Shown here: one piece after another, positions 1 to 5,954 of the stretch
Position numbering within the stretch: the first letter of the stretch is position 1
How the letters are laid out: the number at the start of each line of letters is the position of its first letter
Assembly: GCA_003249585.1 (NCBI GenBank)
Contig: QKIM01000217.1
Location: 1 to 6,897, forward strand
Direction: 5' to 3'
From: Deltaproteobacteria bacterium
GTDB taxonomy: Bacteria; Myxococcota_A; Polyangia; HGW-17
Length of the DNA stretch: 6,897 bases
Translations under genes and position numbers: made by a program
Notes under the pieces: model-generated
The model's database searches: none
The model's input: the letters and a program-made list of their open reading frames with translations, nothing else
What the model was told of the DNA's origin: nothing

Positions 1-241
1 GGAGCGCGGAGACCGCCTGCCACGGGTTCACCCGGGCACCCGCCGAGGAGTTCGTCCCCCATCTGGCCCATGGGAATCGCGATCACACACTTTTCCGACC
101 GCCTCGTCGCCGTCGTCGCCCGCAACATCATCGACCGCCTCGTCGGCATCACCGAAGCGAGTCGCAACACCCGAATTCACGAAGAACATCGGCAGCTTCG
201 TCAACTACAACTTCTGCAGCCGCGCCCACTCCCACGATTGA
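1..241 (+). pseudogene. 3' end of an unrecognised gene, broken by two apparent +1 frameshifts (left-truncated)
   Basis: No single frame reads well here, but three do in succession. Codons starting at position 3 look coding to about 56, then frame 1 (from 61) to about 171, then frame 2 (from 173) to a TGA at 239-241. Each switch falls at a C run (56-60 and 170-172). Dropping one C from each gives an uninterrupted tail of about 78 residues with C/G-rich third positions. It includes FVPIWPMGIAITHFSDR across the first join and SRNTEFTKNIGSF across the second, and ends in AHSHD. I do not recognise the family. The middle part could form an amphipathic helix. The stop lies 12 bases before the aminotransferase ATG, so the two would form a transcription unit. 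It may be a pseudogene, or an intact gene misread through sequencing indels; the sequence alone cannot tell which. Confidence 0.5.
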
Positions 242-253
242 CCAAGGACCACC

Positions 254-1534
254 ATGACCAGCTCCACCACCCCCCCATACTCCCAAGAACCTTCGCCCTC
301 CACAGATCACCTGTCCACACTGCTGGCCGAAAACCACAAAAACCAGCAGCGTTCGGAAATCCGGGAGCTCCTGAAGCGCTCTCTGACCCCGGGCATGATC
401 AGTTTCGGAGGCGGCCTCCCCGATCCCGCCCACTTCCCCGTCGACGTCATCACCGCGATCACCGGGCGCATCCTGCGGGACACCCCGGAGCGGGCATTGC
501 AGTATGGGGAGACCGAGGGCGCGGCCCCACTCCGGGAGGTCCTGGCCGAGCGCCACCGCCGGGCTGGCTTCGAGGTGACCGCCGGCAACATCATGGTGAC
601 CAACGGCTCCCAGCAGGCCCTGGACCTGGTGGCCAAGATCTTCCTCAATCCGGGGGACGTGGTCATCACAGGACTCCCCACCTACATGGCGGCGCTCACC
701 ACCTTCCGCTCCTATGGAGCCCGCTGCGTGGGCGTCCCACTAGACGACGAGGGCATGTCGGTGTCAGCGCTGACCGAGACCCTCGAGCGTCTCAGGGGCG
801 AAGGGACCGTGCCAAAGTTCTGTTACGTTGTCCCGGACTTTCAGAACCCAGCAGGAGTGAACATGAGTGAGCCGAGACGTTGCGAAATCGTCTCTCTGTG
901 TGCAAAGCACAGAGTGCTGCTGGTGGAAGACAGCCCATACAGGGAGTTCAGATATCGTGGCCCGCTCAACTCGGCCCTGTACACACTCGCCAAACCGGGA
1001 GGAGTTATCAACTTCGGAACCCTGTCCAAGATCTTCCTGCCAGGCCTGCGCATAGGCTGGGTCATCGCCCCGGAACCGATTCTGGAGCGCTTCATCATCG
1101 CCAAACAGAGTGCGGACCTGTGCACCTCGCCACTGAACCAGCTCATCGCCGCCGAGTTCCTCGCGGGTAACCACCTGGATGACTACCTGGCGGTGGTGCG
1201 GGAGGATTACCACCACAAGAAGATCGCCATGATCTCCTCCCTTGAACGTCACATGCCCCCGGGCGTGACCTGGTCCGATCCCGATGGCGGCCTCTTCCTC
1301 TTTTTGCGGTTCCCTCAGGGAGTGGACAGCGCCGATGTGCTCCAGGAGAGCCTGGCGCGGGGCGTCGCCTTCGTCACGGGGACCCCCTTCTTCGCCGACG
1401 GTTCGGGGAGGAACACGGCCCGTCTCAACTACTCCTTCGGCTCCGTGGAGCGCAACGAGGAGGGCATCGCCCGCCTCGCCGAAGCAGTAAACGTGGTCAT
1501 GAAGCGGATGGAATCAGCCGAGCGCAGTGTCTAA
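254..1534 (+). CDS. PLP-dependent aminotransferase, class I/II (fold type I; LysN/MocR-like branch)
   Basis: A 426-residue cytosolic aminotransferase that would move an amino group between an amino acid and a 2-oxo acid using pyridoxal phosphate. The family landmarks occur in order: the N-terminal ISFGGGLPDPAHFP segment (49-62), typical of 2-aminoadipate/aromatic/MocR-type aminotransferases; TNGSQQALDL (116-125) for the phosphate loop; PDFQNPAG (194-201) with the cofactor-contacting Asn198; EDSPY (225-229) with Asp226 and Tyr229; the Schiff-base Lys259 in TLSKIFLPGLRIGW (256-269) with Arg266; and Arg390 in ARLNYSFG as the expected carboxylate-binding Arg. Length is normal for the family. The ATG has AAGGA at 244-248, five bases upstream. 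There is no N-terminal GntR domain, so it is a stand-alone enzyme and not a MocR regulator. The first 25 residues are Ser/Thr/Pro-rich and probably disordered. Substrate cannot be set from sequence; 2-aminoadipate, aromatic or branched-chain amino acids are the usual options. Confidence 0.93.
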   Translation: MTSSTTPPYSQEPSPSTDHLSTLLAENHKNQQRSEIRELLKRSLTPGMISFGGGLPDPAHFPVDVITAITGRILRDTPERALQYGETEGAAPLREVLAERHRRAGFEVTAGNIMVTNGSQQALDLVAKIFLNPGDVVITGLPTYMAALTTFRSYGARCVGVPLDDEGMSVSALTETLERLRGEGTVPKFCYVVPDFQNPAGVNMSEPRRCEIVSLCAKHRVLLVEDSPYREFRYRGPLNSALYTLAKPGGVINFGTLSKIFLPGLRIGWVIAPEPILERFIIAKQSADLCTSPLNQLIAAEFLAGNHLDDYLAVVREDYHHKKIAMISSLERHMPPGVTWSDPDGGLFLFLRFPQGVDSADVLQESLARGVAFVTGTPFFADGSGRNTARLNYSFGSVERNEEGIARLAEAVNVVMKRMESAERSV

Positions 1535-2142
1535 AACTTGAAGCAGCCAGATCCGTTGGTGACTTTGCCCGATCCGTCGAAGCACAGCCAGCTCTTCTCG
1601 GGGACATCCTTGTCCTGGATCTTGGATTTGCCGATGGTCTGACATTTCTCAACCTTGCCGTCTTTTTTGATCTTGAGAGTAGAGCACTTGTAGGCACCGA
1701 AAACGATCTTCCTGCCCTTGTTGGTGCTCGCATGCCGCACGACACCATCGCCAAAGGGGTTGATGGTCGTTCCCTCGGGGATGGATGCTCCCCCTGCCTT
1801 GAACTCTTCACTCGTGTATTCACAATAGTACACCTTCCCTTTTTCATCGAAGGAGATACTCCCCTTGCATGGAAAACCCTGTACTTTCGCTGCTTTTGAC
1901 ATAGCGCAGCGCTGGAAGATGCCGTTCTTGTGGAACCCAATCTTTGAACCCTTCTTGCAGGGAACATCGGAGGCAGTGAAATCTTTCGCCAATGTGCAGC
2001 CCACCAGCTTCCCCTCCTTGGATTTCTTCTCGCTCCCTTTCTCACAGGGCACACTCCCGCTTCCTGCGGATGATCCCTTCTTTTTCCCACAGGCGACCAC
2101 AAGACTCATCACGGCGACCAAAACCAATACTTTTTTCATCAT
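1531..2142 (-). CDS. Lys/Cys-rich predicted lipoprotein with five two-cysteine hairpin-like repeats
   Basis: A 203-residue protein of no family I recognise. Residues 1-18 form a lipoprotein signal peptide (KK, hydrophobic core, then VVAC with lipid-attached Cys18), followed by a Lys/Gly/Ser tether to about 30, so the mature protein should sit in a membrane facing the periplasm or outside. The rest has ten cysteines in five consecutive pairs: 33/49, 62/79, 92/107, 153/167 and 187/200. The first three pairs begin with PC and recur every 29-30 residues, each with a Gly turn between the cysteines. This suggests disulfide-closed beta-hairpins, loosely like MORN-type or YwqK-like repeats. The start is set by AGGAG (minus strand, 2151-2147), four bases before the first ATG and seven before the second (2139), so either Met may be used; the 20 codons upstream lack support. 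GC is clearly lower than in neighbours: two 60-base rows count 27 and 24 G+C. The stop interlocks with that of the aminotransferase. The coding call is firm; function is unknown. Confidence 0.8.
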   Translation of the reverse strand: MMKKVLVLVAVMSLVVACGKKKGSSAGSGSVPCEKGSEKKSKEGKLVGCTLAKDFTASDVPCKKGSKIGFHKNGIFQRCAMSKAAKVQGFPCKGSISFDEKGKVYYCEYTSEEFKAGGASIPEGTTINPFGDGVVRHASTNKGRKIVFGAYKCSTLKIKKDGKVEKCQTIGKSKIQDKDVPEKSWLCFDGSGKVTNGSGCFKF

Positions 2143-2208
2143 ACTTCTCCTTTGAGGGTTCCTGGACCTCACGCCTTCCGCCGGGACCATTACGGCGGAC
2201 AAGGGTGG

Positions 2209-2235
2209 TTGACACGCAGGCCAGTGTGTTATCCT
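2209..2235 (+). promoter_or_regulatory. Promoter-like pair facing the exporter operon
   Basis: A perfect TTGACA (2209-2214) is followed after 15 bases by TATCCT (2230-2235, four of six to TATAAT) on the plus strand. The spacer is shorter than the usual 16-18. No open frame with a ribosome site follows, so any product would be a non-coding RNA running antisense to the 3' end of permease B. A chance match is quite possible. Confidence 0.2.
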
Positions 2236-2251
2236 GTTTTCGACTGACTGG

Positions 2252-2281
2252 AGAATATCGACTACTTCGGGTTGTCGTCAA
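2252..2281 (-). promoter_or_regulatory. Candidate sigma70-type promoter for the hairpin-repeat lipoprotein
   Basis: On the minus strand, TTGACG (2281-2276, five of six to the -35 consensus) is followed after 18 bases by TATTCT (2257-2252, four of six to the -10 consensus). Transcription would start near 2245, leaving a leader of about 100 bases before the lipoprotein ATG. The -35 lies inside the inverted repeat at 2269-2284, which could let a protein compete with polymerase. This is a motif match only. Confidence 0.35.
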
Positions 2282-2284
2282 CCC
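2269..2284. repeat. Perfect 6-bp inverted repeat (operator-like or RNA hairpin)
   Basis: GGGTTG and CAACCC flank the four bases TCGT, a GC-rich stem with a tetraloop. Neither strand has a T run after it, so it is not a standard intrinsic terminator. It overlaps the -35 of the candidate minus-strand promoter, which fits an operator better, although the half-sites are short. Confidence 0.4.
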
Positions 2285-2341
2285 TAAACGCACTTGAAGC
2301 CCAGGGATCAGCGGACGATTCGGAATCGAACTGACCATCCC

Positions 2342-3136
2342 CTAGGCGTGGATGTCCTTGCCCTGGTAGATGAGGTAGGTGGCCGCGATGCAGGCGATGA
2401 TGATCAATCCCGACAGGACGAAGGAGAGGGGCGAATACCCCTTCATGTAGATCGCCTTCGCGTCGAAATATTTGAAGGGCGTGAGAAACCGCAAGAAGGC
2501 GATCTGGTGCACGAGATCGATGGCAACGCTGAGGAGGAAGGTGCCCATGAAGAGGGCTGTGGCGATGCCGGTGGCCTTGCGGGTCGTGCGCACCACCACC
2601 CCGAGGAACATCCCCACAGATAAAAAGAGGACCTGCATGAAAAAGAGTCCCACCATGAGCCGGCTGATGAGCCCGGCGATGGACGGCCCCGTGTTCACTC
2701 GCCCGACGATGAGGAGCGAAGAGACGAAGGTGACCAGGGTGATCGAACCGACGGAGATGAGGCTGGCGATGAGCTTGGCGGTGATGACACGGCTACGGCG
2801 CACGGGCTTCACGAGCAGAAAGTCGGCGGTCTTGTCCCGCTCCTCCTTGGAGATGACCACGGCCCCCTGCATAATGGCGTGGATCCCGCACAGGAGGGCG
2901 AAGTAGAGAAAGAACAGGACGTAATAGCCGCTGGCCATGGTGAGATCCAGCTCGCCGAGTCCCAGCAGCTTCTTGACGAAATTCGGGAGGTTATCCAGGA
3001 GTTTGAGAGCCTGCTCTCCCGACCTCGCGAAGCCGGCGTATTTCTGCATGCCCACGAACACCATAAAGACTATGCCCGCCGACCAGGCGAGCTGGGCCTT
3101 CCAGATGGACCGGAGCTCTCGAAGAATGATGTTCAT
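2342..3136 (-). CDS. ABC-2 type exporter permease subunit B
   Basis: A 264-residue integral membrane subunit of the exporter encoded by this operon. About six hydrophobic segments are visible: one near the N-terminus (about 16-30), one at about 70-95, a cluster between about 118 and 215, and a last one near 238-257. Residues 97-112 form the cytoplasmic loop KEERDKTADFLLVKPV, which in ABC-2 permeases of this kind sits where the ATPase couples. The same motif lies at the same residue numbers in permease A, so the two are paralogues and probably pair as a heterodimer. The start is the ATG at 3136, with GGAGG five bases before it (3146-3142). A longer in-frame reading to 3241 would run well into permease A and is not supported. 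It begins 17 bases after the permease A stop and is the last gene of the operon. Substrate is unknown. Confidence 0.9.
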   Translation of the reverse strand: MNIILRELRSIWKAQLAWSAGIVFMVFVGMQKYAGFARSGEQALKLLDNLPNFVKKLLGLGELDLTMASGYYVLFFLYFALLCGIHAIMQGAVVISKEERDKTADFLLVKPVRRSRVITAKLIASLISVGSITLVTFVSSLLIVGRVNTGPSIAGLISRLMVGLFFMQVLFLSVGMFLGVVVRTTRKATGIATALFMGTFLLSVAIDLVHQIAFLRFLTPFKYFDAKAIYMKGYSPLSFVLSGLIIIACIAATYLIYQGKDIHA

Positions 3137-3153
3137 GGCCACCTCCAGGCCTC

Positions 3154-3951
3154 CTAGACGGAGGGCATGTCCTTTCGCAGATAACGCAGGTAGGTTCCGG
3201 TCACGAAAGCGGCCACCAGCAGAAAATTGACCCCAACCCACAGGTAGGCGAAGCCCTGGTGGGAGAAGAGCGTGCCCGTGGAGAAATAGGCGAAGGGGGA
3301 GAAGGGGGTGAGGGGACGTGCCCGCAGGGACTCGTTGAGCAGGTTGACGATGAAGAAGCCGAAGACCACCCCGAGCGCCAGGGGGATCACGGTCTTCATC
3401 CGGCTCAGAAACACCGAGACGAGGGCCCCGAGGCTCACGAAGAAGAGCTGGATGAACAGCACCGAGAGCACCAGGGCGAGGAAGAGGGAGAGCGGGTAGG
3501 GTTTGGTGGAGAGGAGATCCAGCGCCACCCTGGCGACGATGGCGAAGATCAGGTTGGTGGACAGGATGCAGGTGATCGCCGCCGCGAGCTTGGCGTGGAC
3601 GATGGTGATACGCTTCACGGGCTTGGAGAGCAGGAAATCGGCGGTCTTGTCCCTGAGCTCCACGGAGAGCACCGAGAGCCCCAGGGACATGGCCTGCACC
3701 GCAGCCACCAGCGTGATGTACATGAATAAAAATCCCATGACGCCGATGGGCTGGGACAGATCGATGACGTTGAGGCCCAGAGACTTCTTGAGCCCCTCGG
3801 GCATCATCTGCAGCACACCGTTCATGGCGGCGACGTTCTGTCTGATGACGGGAAACCCGAAAGCGAACCCCGCGACGAGGAGCAGGAGCGCCACGGTCCA
3901 GATGATGGTGGACCGCAGGTGCATGCGCAGTTCGAGGGTGAAGATGTTCAC
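3154..3951 (-). CDS. ABC-2 type exporter permease subunit A
   Basis: A 265-residue integral membrane subunit that would form the transport path with permease B. Hydrophobic spans are seen at about 15-33, 70-95, 118-142, 152-178, 188-206 and 233-256. Residues 98-112 read ELRDKTADFLLSKPV, the coupling-loop motif shared with permease B. The segment before TM2 (about 46-68) resembles the matching amphipathic stretch in permease B, including LKKSLGL against VKKLLGL. The start is GTG at 3951, preceded by AGGAGG (3963-3958) at six bases. The first base of that SD is the last base of the ATPase stop TGA, so ribosomes finishing the ATPase can restart here, which suggests translational coupling and balanced subunit amounts. 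Family membership is clear; the exported compound (drug, peptide, lipid or other) cannot be read from the sequence. Confidence 0.92.
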   Translation of the reverse strand: MNIFTLELRMHLRSTIIWTVALLLLVAGFAFGFPVIRQNVAAMNGVLQMMPEGLKKSLGLNVIDLSQPIGVMGFLFMYITLVAAVQAMSLGLSVLSVELRDKTADFLLSKPVKRITIVHAKLAAAITCILSTNLIFAIVARVALDLLSTKPYPLSLFLALVLSVLFIQLFFVSLGALVSVFLSRMKTVIPLALGVVFGFFIVNLLNESLRARPLTPFSPFAYFSTGTLFSHQGFAYLWVGVNFLLVAAFVTGTYLRYLRKDMPSV

Positions 3952-3962
3952 GGCAGTCCTCC

Positions 3963-4838
3963 TCAGTTGTAATAGTGCATGAAGATTTCTTCCAGGGTCG
4001 GCTCCTCGATGACCAGGTTGCGAACCTGCACCGTGGCGAGTCGCGCGATGACCGTGTTGATGTCCCCCCTGAAGATGAAGGTCACCTGTCGGCCCTCCTG
4101 TTTGAGGTTGCTCACTCCCGGCATCTCGAAATCCCGGGCCGGTTCATCCTCGGCCAGAGCAATGCCGATCTTCTTGTAGGTGTCACCCTTGAGACTGCGG
4201 ATGTCGTCGACCTTCACCATGCTCCCCTCCTTGATGATCCCCACGCGGGTACAGAGCTTCTGTACTTCGGTGAGGATGTGGGAAGAGAAGAGCACCGTGG
4301 TGCCGCTGGCGTTCTCCTCGAGGATGAGATCGAAGAACTTCTGCTGCATGAGCGGATCGAGCCCGCTGGTGGGCTCGTCGAGGATGAGGAGCCTGGGCGA
4401 GTGGAGCAGCCCCTGGACGATCCCCACCTTCTTCTTGTTTCCGAAGGAGAGATCCTCCACCTTCTTCTCGAGGTCCAGCTCCATGATCCGAGCCAGCCGG
4501 TGCATGCGCTCCTCACAGTCCTTCTTGTAGAAACTGGCGGAGTAGCGGAGGATGTCGATGGCCCGCATGTTGTCGTAGTAGAACACCTCGGAGGGGAGAT
4601 ACCCGATCTCCCTCTTGATCTCGTGGCCGTAGCGGACGATATCCTTCCCGAAGATGGTGGCGCTGCCGCTCGTGGGGTAGATGAGGGTGAGCAGCGTGCG
4701 GATGGTGGTGGATTTCCCCGCTCCGTTGGGCCCGATGAACCCGAAAATCTCCCCCTCCTCCACGGAAAAGGAGACGTCCTCGATCCCCTTGTGTGTCCCG
4801 TAGTACTTTGTCAGGTTGTTGATTTTGATGACGCTCAT
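3963..4838 (-). CDS. ABC transporter ATP-binding protein of an ABC-2 exporter
   Basis: A 291-residue cytosolic ATPase that powers the exporter formed with permeases A and B. All nucleotide-binding landmarks are present: Walker A GPNGAGKST (36-44), signature LSFGN (130-134) in place of LSGGQ, Walker B LLILDEP (150-156) with catalytic Glu155, D-loop SGLDP (158-162) and the switch His187 in SSHIL. The Q-loop position reads GYLPSE (79-84), with Ser where many ABC proteins have Gln. This and the LSFGNKKK signature fit the branch of BcrA/YxlF-like ABC-2 ATPases. Residues 205-291 form the usual C-terminal extension, ending in EEPTLEEIFMHYY. The ATG at 4838 has a strong GGGAGGAG (4851-4844) five bases upstream; a longer reading to 4931 would run through the intergenic promoter region and is rejected. 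It is the first gene of the three-gene operon. Confidence 0.95.
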   Translation of the reverse strand: MSVIKINNLTKYYGTHKGIEDVSFSVEEGEIFGFIGPNGAGKSTTIRTLLTLIYPTSGSATIFGKDIVRYGHEIKREIGYLPSEVFYYDNMRAIDILRYSASFYKKDCEERMHRLARIMELDLEKKVEDLSFGNKKKVGIVQGLLHSPRLLILDEPTSGLDPLMQQKFFDLILEENASGTTVLFSSHILTEVQKLCTRVGIIKEGSMVKVDDIRSLKGDTYKKIGIALAEDEPARDFEMPGVSNLKQEGRQVTFIFRGDINTVIARLATVQVRNLVIEEPTLEEIFMHYYN

Positions 4839-4969
4839 GCGCGCTCCTCCCGCTGGTGCCCAATAATAATATGGCAGGTGTCTGCTCGCCACTTTTTTCA
4901 AGGGACACAAAAGGAACGGAATATGATACAATTTATTTGCCCCTGAAACGGGGGGAACAGGAGTCTTCC
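4839..4969. promoter_or_regulatory. Divergent control region between exporter operon and surface lipoprotein
   Basis: These 131 bases separate two divergently transcribed units and must hold at least one promoter for each. It is the most AT-rich non-coding stretch in the window. Plus-strand -10-like hexamers TATGAT (4922-4927) and TACAAT (4927-4932) precede the lipoprotein start by about 40 bases. Minus-strand TATTAT occurs twice (4868-4863 and 4871-4866), about 25 bases before the ATPase ATG. No convincing -35 lies at 16-18 bases from any of them; a minus-strand TTGAAA exists but is about 24 bases away. The region's role is secure from gene layout, the exact elements are not. Confidence 0.4.
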
Positions 4970-5935
4970 ATGGTCCAAAGATTCTTCATGATGCTGTTCT
5001 CCGTGGGAAGTCTGGCCCTCCTGGGGGGATGCCATGTTCTCATGGATATTTCCGACGAAACCCAGCCTCGGGAGATCTGTGACAACGGTCTTGACGACGA
5101 TGGAGACGGTACCGTGGACTGCCACGACTCAGACTGCGAGTTCAGTTCGCTGTGTTCCACCAACAACGTCAACAACAGCAGCAACACGAACAACACCAAC
5201 AACACCAATACTACCAACAACACCAACAACACCAACACTACCAACAACACGAACAACACCAACAACCTCACCTCCGAGGTCAACTGCGCCGATGGGATCG
5301 ATGATGACGGGGATGGCCACATCGACTGCGACGATCAGGACTGCGACAGCTCTCCCGACTGCGCCGACACCTGCGGCGTGGACACCATCTTCTTCGACAA
5401 CGCCGAAGAGGCCTGCCCCACAGGCAGCTTTTGCTCTGCCAACAACAGCCAGCACGAGCCGGTCTGCACGGAAGACGCCATGTCCGCCTCAGGGACCAAC
5501 TACGGTGACTGCGGCGATGCCGACGAGTGTCCCGTGGGCGCCGCCTGCATCAACAGCGCCTGCATGCCCTACTGCGACCAGGACACCCACCCCGACTGTC
5601 CCGGTGTGGGCGTATGCGTCTTCACCCTCACGGGGACAGAGTACAACCTGTGCGGAATCCTCGATGCCTGCACCATCTATCCCGACTCCTGCGCCAACGC
5701 CAGCGAGGGGTGCTACCCCTACGCGGACACGACGGTCTGCGCTACCGCCGGCACTCTGACGGTAGGGGACGCCTGCGCCTCGGTCAACGAGTGCGCCCCG
5801 GGCACGATGTGCATCCTCGACAGCACCTGCCACAAGGTGTGCGAGGTCGCCAACGGCGACGCAGACTGCGAATCGCCGCAGACGCAGTGTGTCGGGTTCA
5901 CCGATTCGGCCTACGGATACTGCAAGGCCCCCTGA
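4970..5935 (+). CDS. Cys-rich surface lipoprotein with DxDxDG motifs and an Asn/Thr repeat linker
   Basis: A 321-residue predicted lipoprotein, probably displayed at the cell surface. Residues 1-21 are a lipoprotein signal peptide ending in LLGGC (lipid-attached Cys21). Two near-identical acidic motifs follow, CDNGLDDDGDGTVDC (37-51) and CADGIDDDGDGHIDC (106-120). Each continues with DC five residues later and another Cys after six more, so the Cys spacing is 14-5-6 in both; the DxDxDG core suggests calcium binding. Between them is an Asn/Thr linker (65-99) built on a nine-residue repeat. Residues 131-321 are dense in cysteine (for example GDACASVNECAPGTMC), suggesting a disulfide-rich adhesive or recognition domain. 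This design is common in Myxococcota-type proteins of unknown role. The ATG at 4970 is chosen for AGGAG (4959-4963) six bases upstream and because it starts the signal peptide; an earlier in-frame ATG at 4856 lacks support. It is followed after 19 bases by the YcxB-like gene. Confidence 0.88.
   Translation: MVQRFFMMLFSVGSLALLGGCHVLMDISDETQPREICDNGLDDDGDGTVDCHDSDCEFSSLCSTNNVNNSSNTNNTNNTNTTNNTNNTNTTNNTNNTNNLTSEVNCADGIDDDGDGHIDCDDQDCDSSPDCADTCGVDTIFFDNAEEACPTGSFCSANNSQHEPVCTEDAMSASGTNYGDCGDADECPVGAACINSACMPYCDQDTHPDCPGVGVCVFTLTGTEYNLCGILDACTIYPDSCANASEGCYPYADTTVCATAGTLTVGDACASVNECAPGTMCILDSTCHKVCEVANGDADCESPQTQCVGFTDSAYGYCKAP
5189..5266 (+). repeat. 27-bp in-frame tandem repeat, 2.9 copies (Asn/Thr linker)
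   Basis: Units at 5189-5215, 5216-5242 and 5243-5266 each encode NNTNNTNTT; the last is cut short to NNTNNTNN. The copies differ at only a few bases and all but a few codons end in C. Being a multiple of three, gain or loss of a unit would change linker length without breaking the gene. Confidence 0.9.
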
Positions 5936-5954
5936 GGGTGTATGCCGAAGCGCC

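Larger units (their letters stand above)
2143..2341. other. Intergenic region between exporter operon end and lipoprotein gene
   Basis: This 199-base gap lies between the stop of permease B and the start of the hairpin-repeat lipoprotein, both on the minus strand. It contains a candidate minus-strand promoter, a facing plus-strand promoter-like pair and an inverted repeat, listed separately. A second short palindrome, CGATTCGGAATCG, lies at 2316-2328, just past the permease B stop; its one-base centre makes it a poor RNA hairpin. There is no T-run terminator on either strand, so exporter transcripts could run on into the lipoprotein gene. Confidence 0.6.

Noticed and set aside
70..870. Long plus-strand open frame overlapping the aminotransferase
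   Set aside because: Only its first 100 or so bases look coding; the rest is His/Pro/Arg-rich shadow of the aminotransferase, whose motifs are unmistakable. The early part is explained by the frameshifted gene at 1-241.
2269..2284. Intrinsic terminator for the exporter operon
   Set aside because: The stem and loop are good but no T run follows on either strand, so only an inverted repeat is claimed.
2324..2337. Shared 11-base string TCGAACTGACC also present near 5983-5993
   Set aside because: The flanking sequence does not match, and the second copy is inside the conserved start of the YcxB-like gene; best read as chance.
2316..2341. tRNA T-arm-like sequence (GTTCGATTCC) on the minus strand
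   Set aside because: No acceptor, D or anticodon arm can be folded around it, and part of it is a short palindrome.
4839..4931. N-terminal extension of the ATPase up to 4931
   Set aside because: It would add 31 residues with no family counterpart and cross AT-rich promoter-like sequence, while a strong SD precedes the ATG at 4838.
3975..4946. 323-codon open frame antisense to the ABC ATPase
   Set aside because: It mirrors the ATPase gene, is extremely rich in Glu, Asp, Leu and Val without domain motifs, and has no ribosome site.
5162..5266. Possible CRISPR-like or satellite array
   Set aside because: The repeat has no spacers, stays in frame and encodes a linker inside a lipoprotein gene.
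4933..5322. Leu/Val-rich minus-strand frame that looks like a membrane protein
   Set aside because: The hydrophobic run is just the reverse complement of the AAC/ACC repeat in the Asn/Thr linker.
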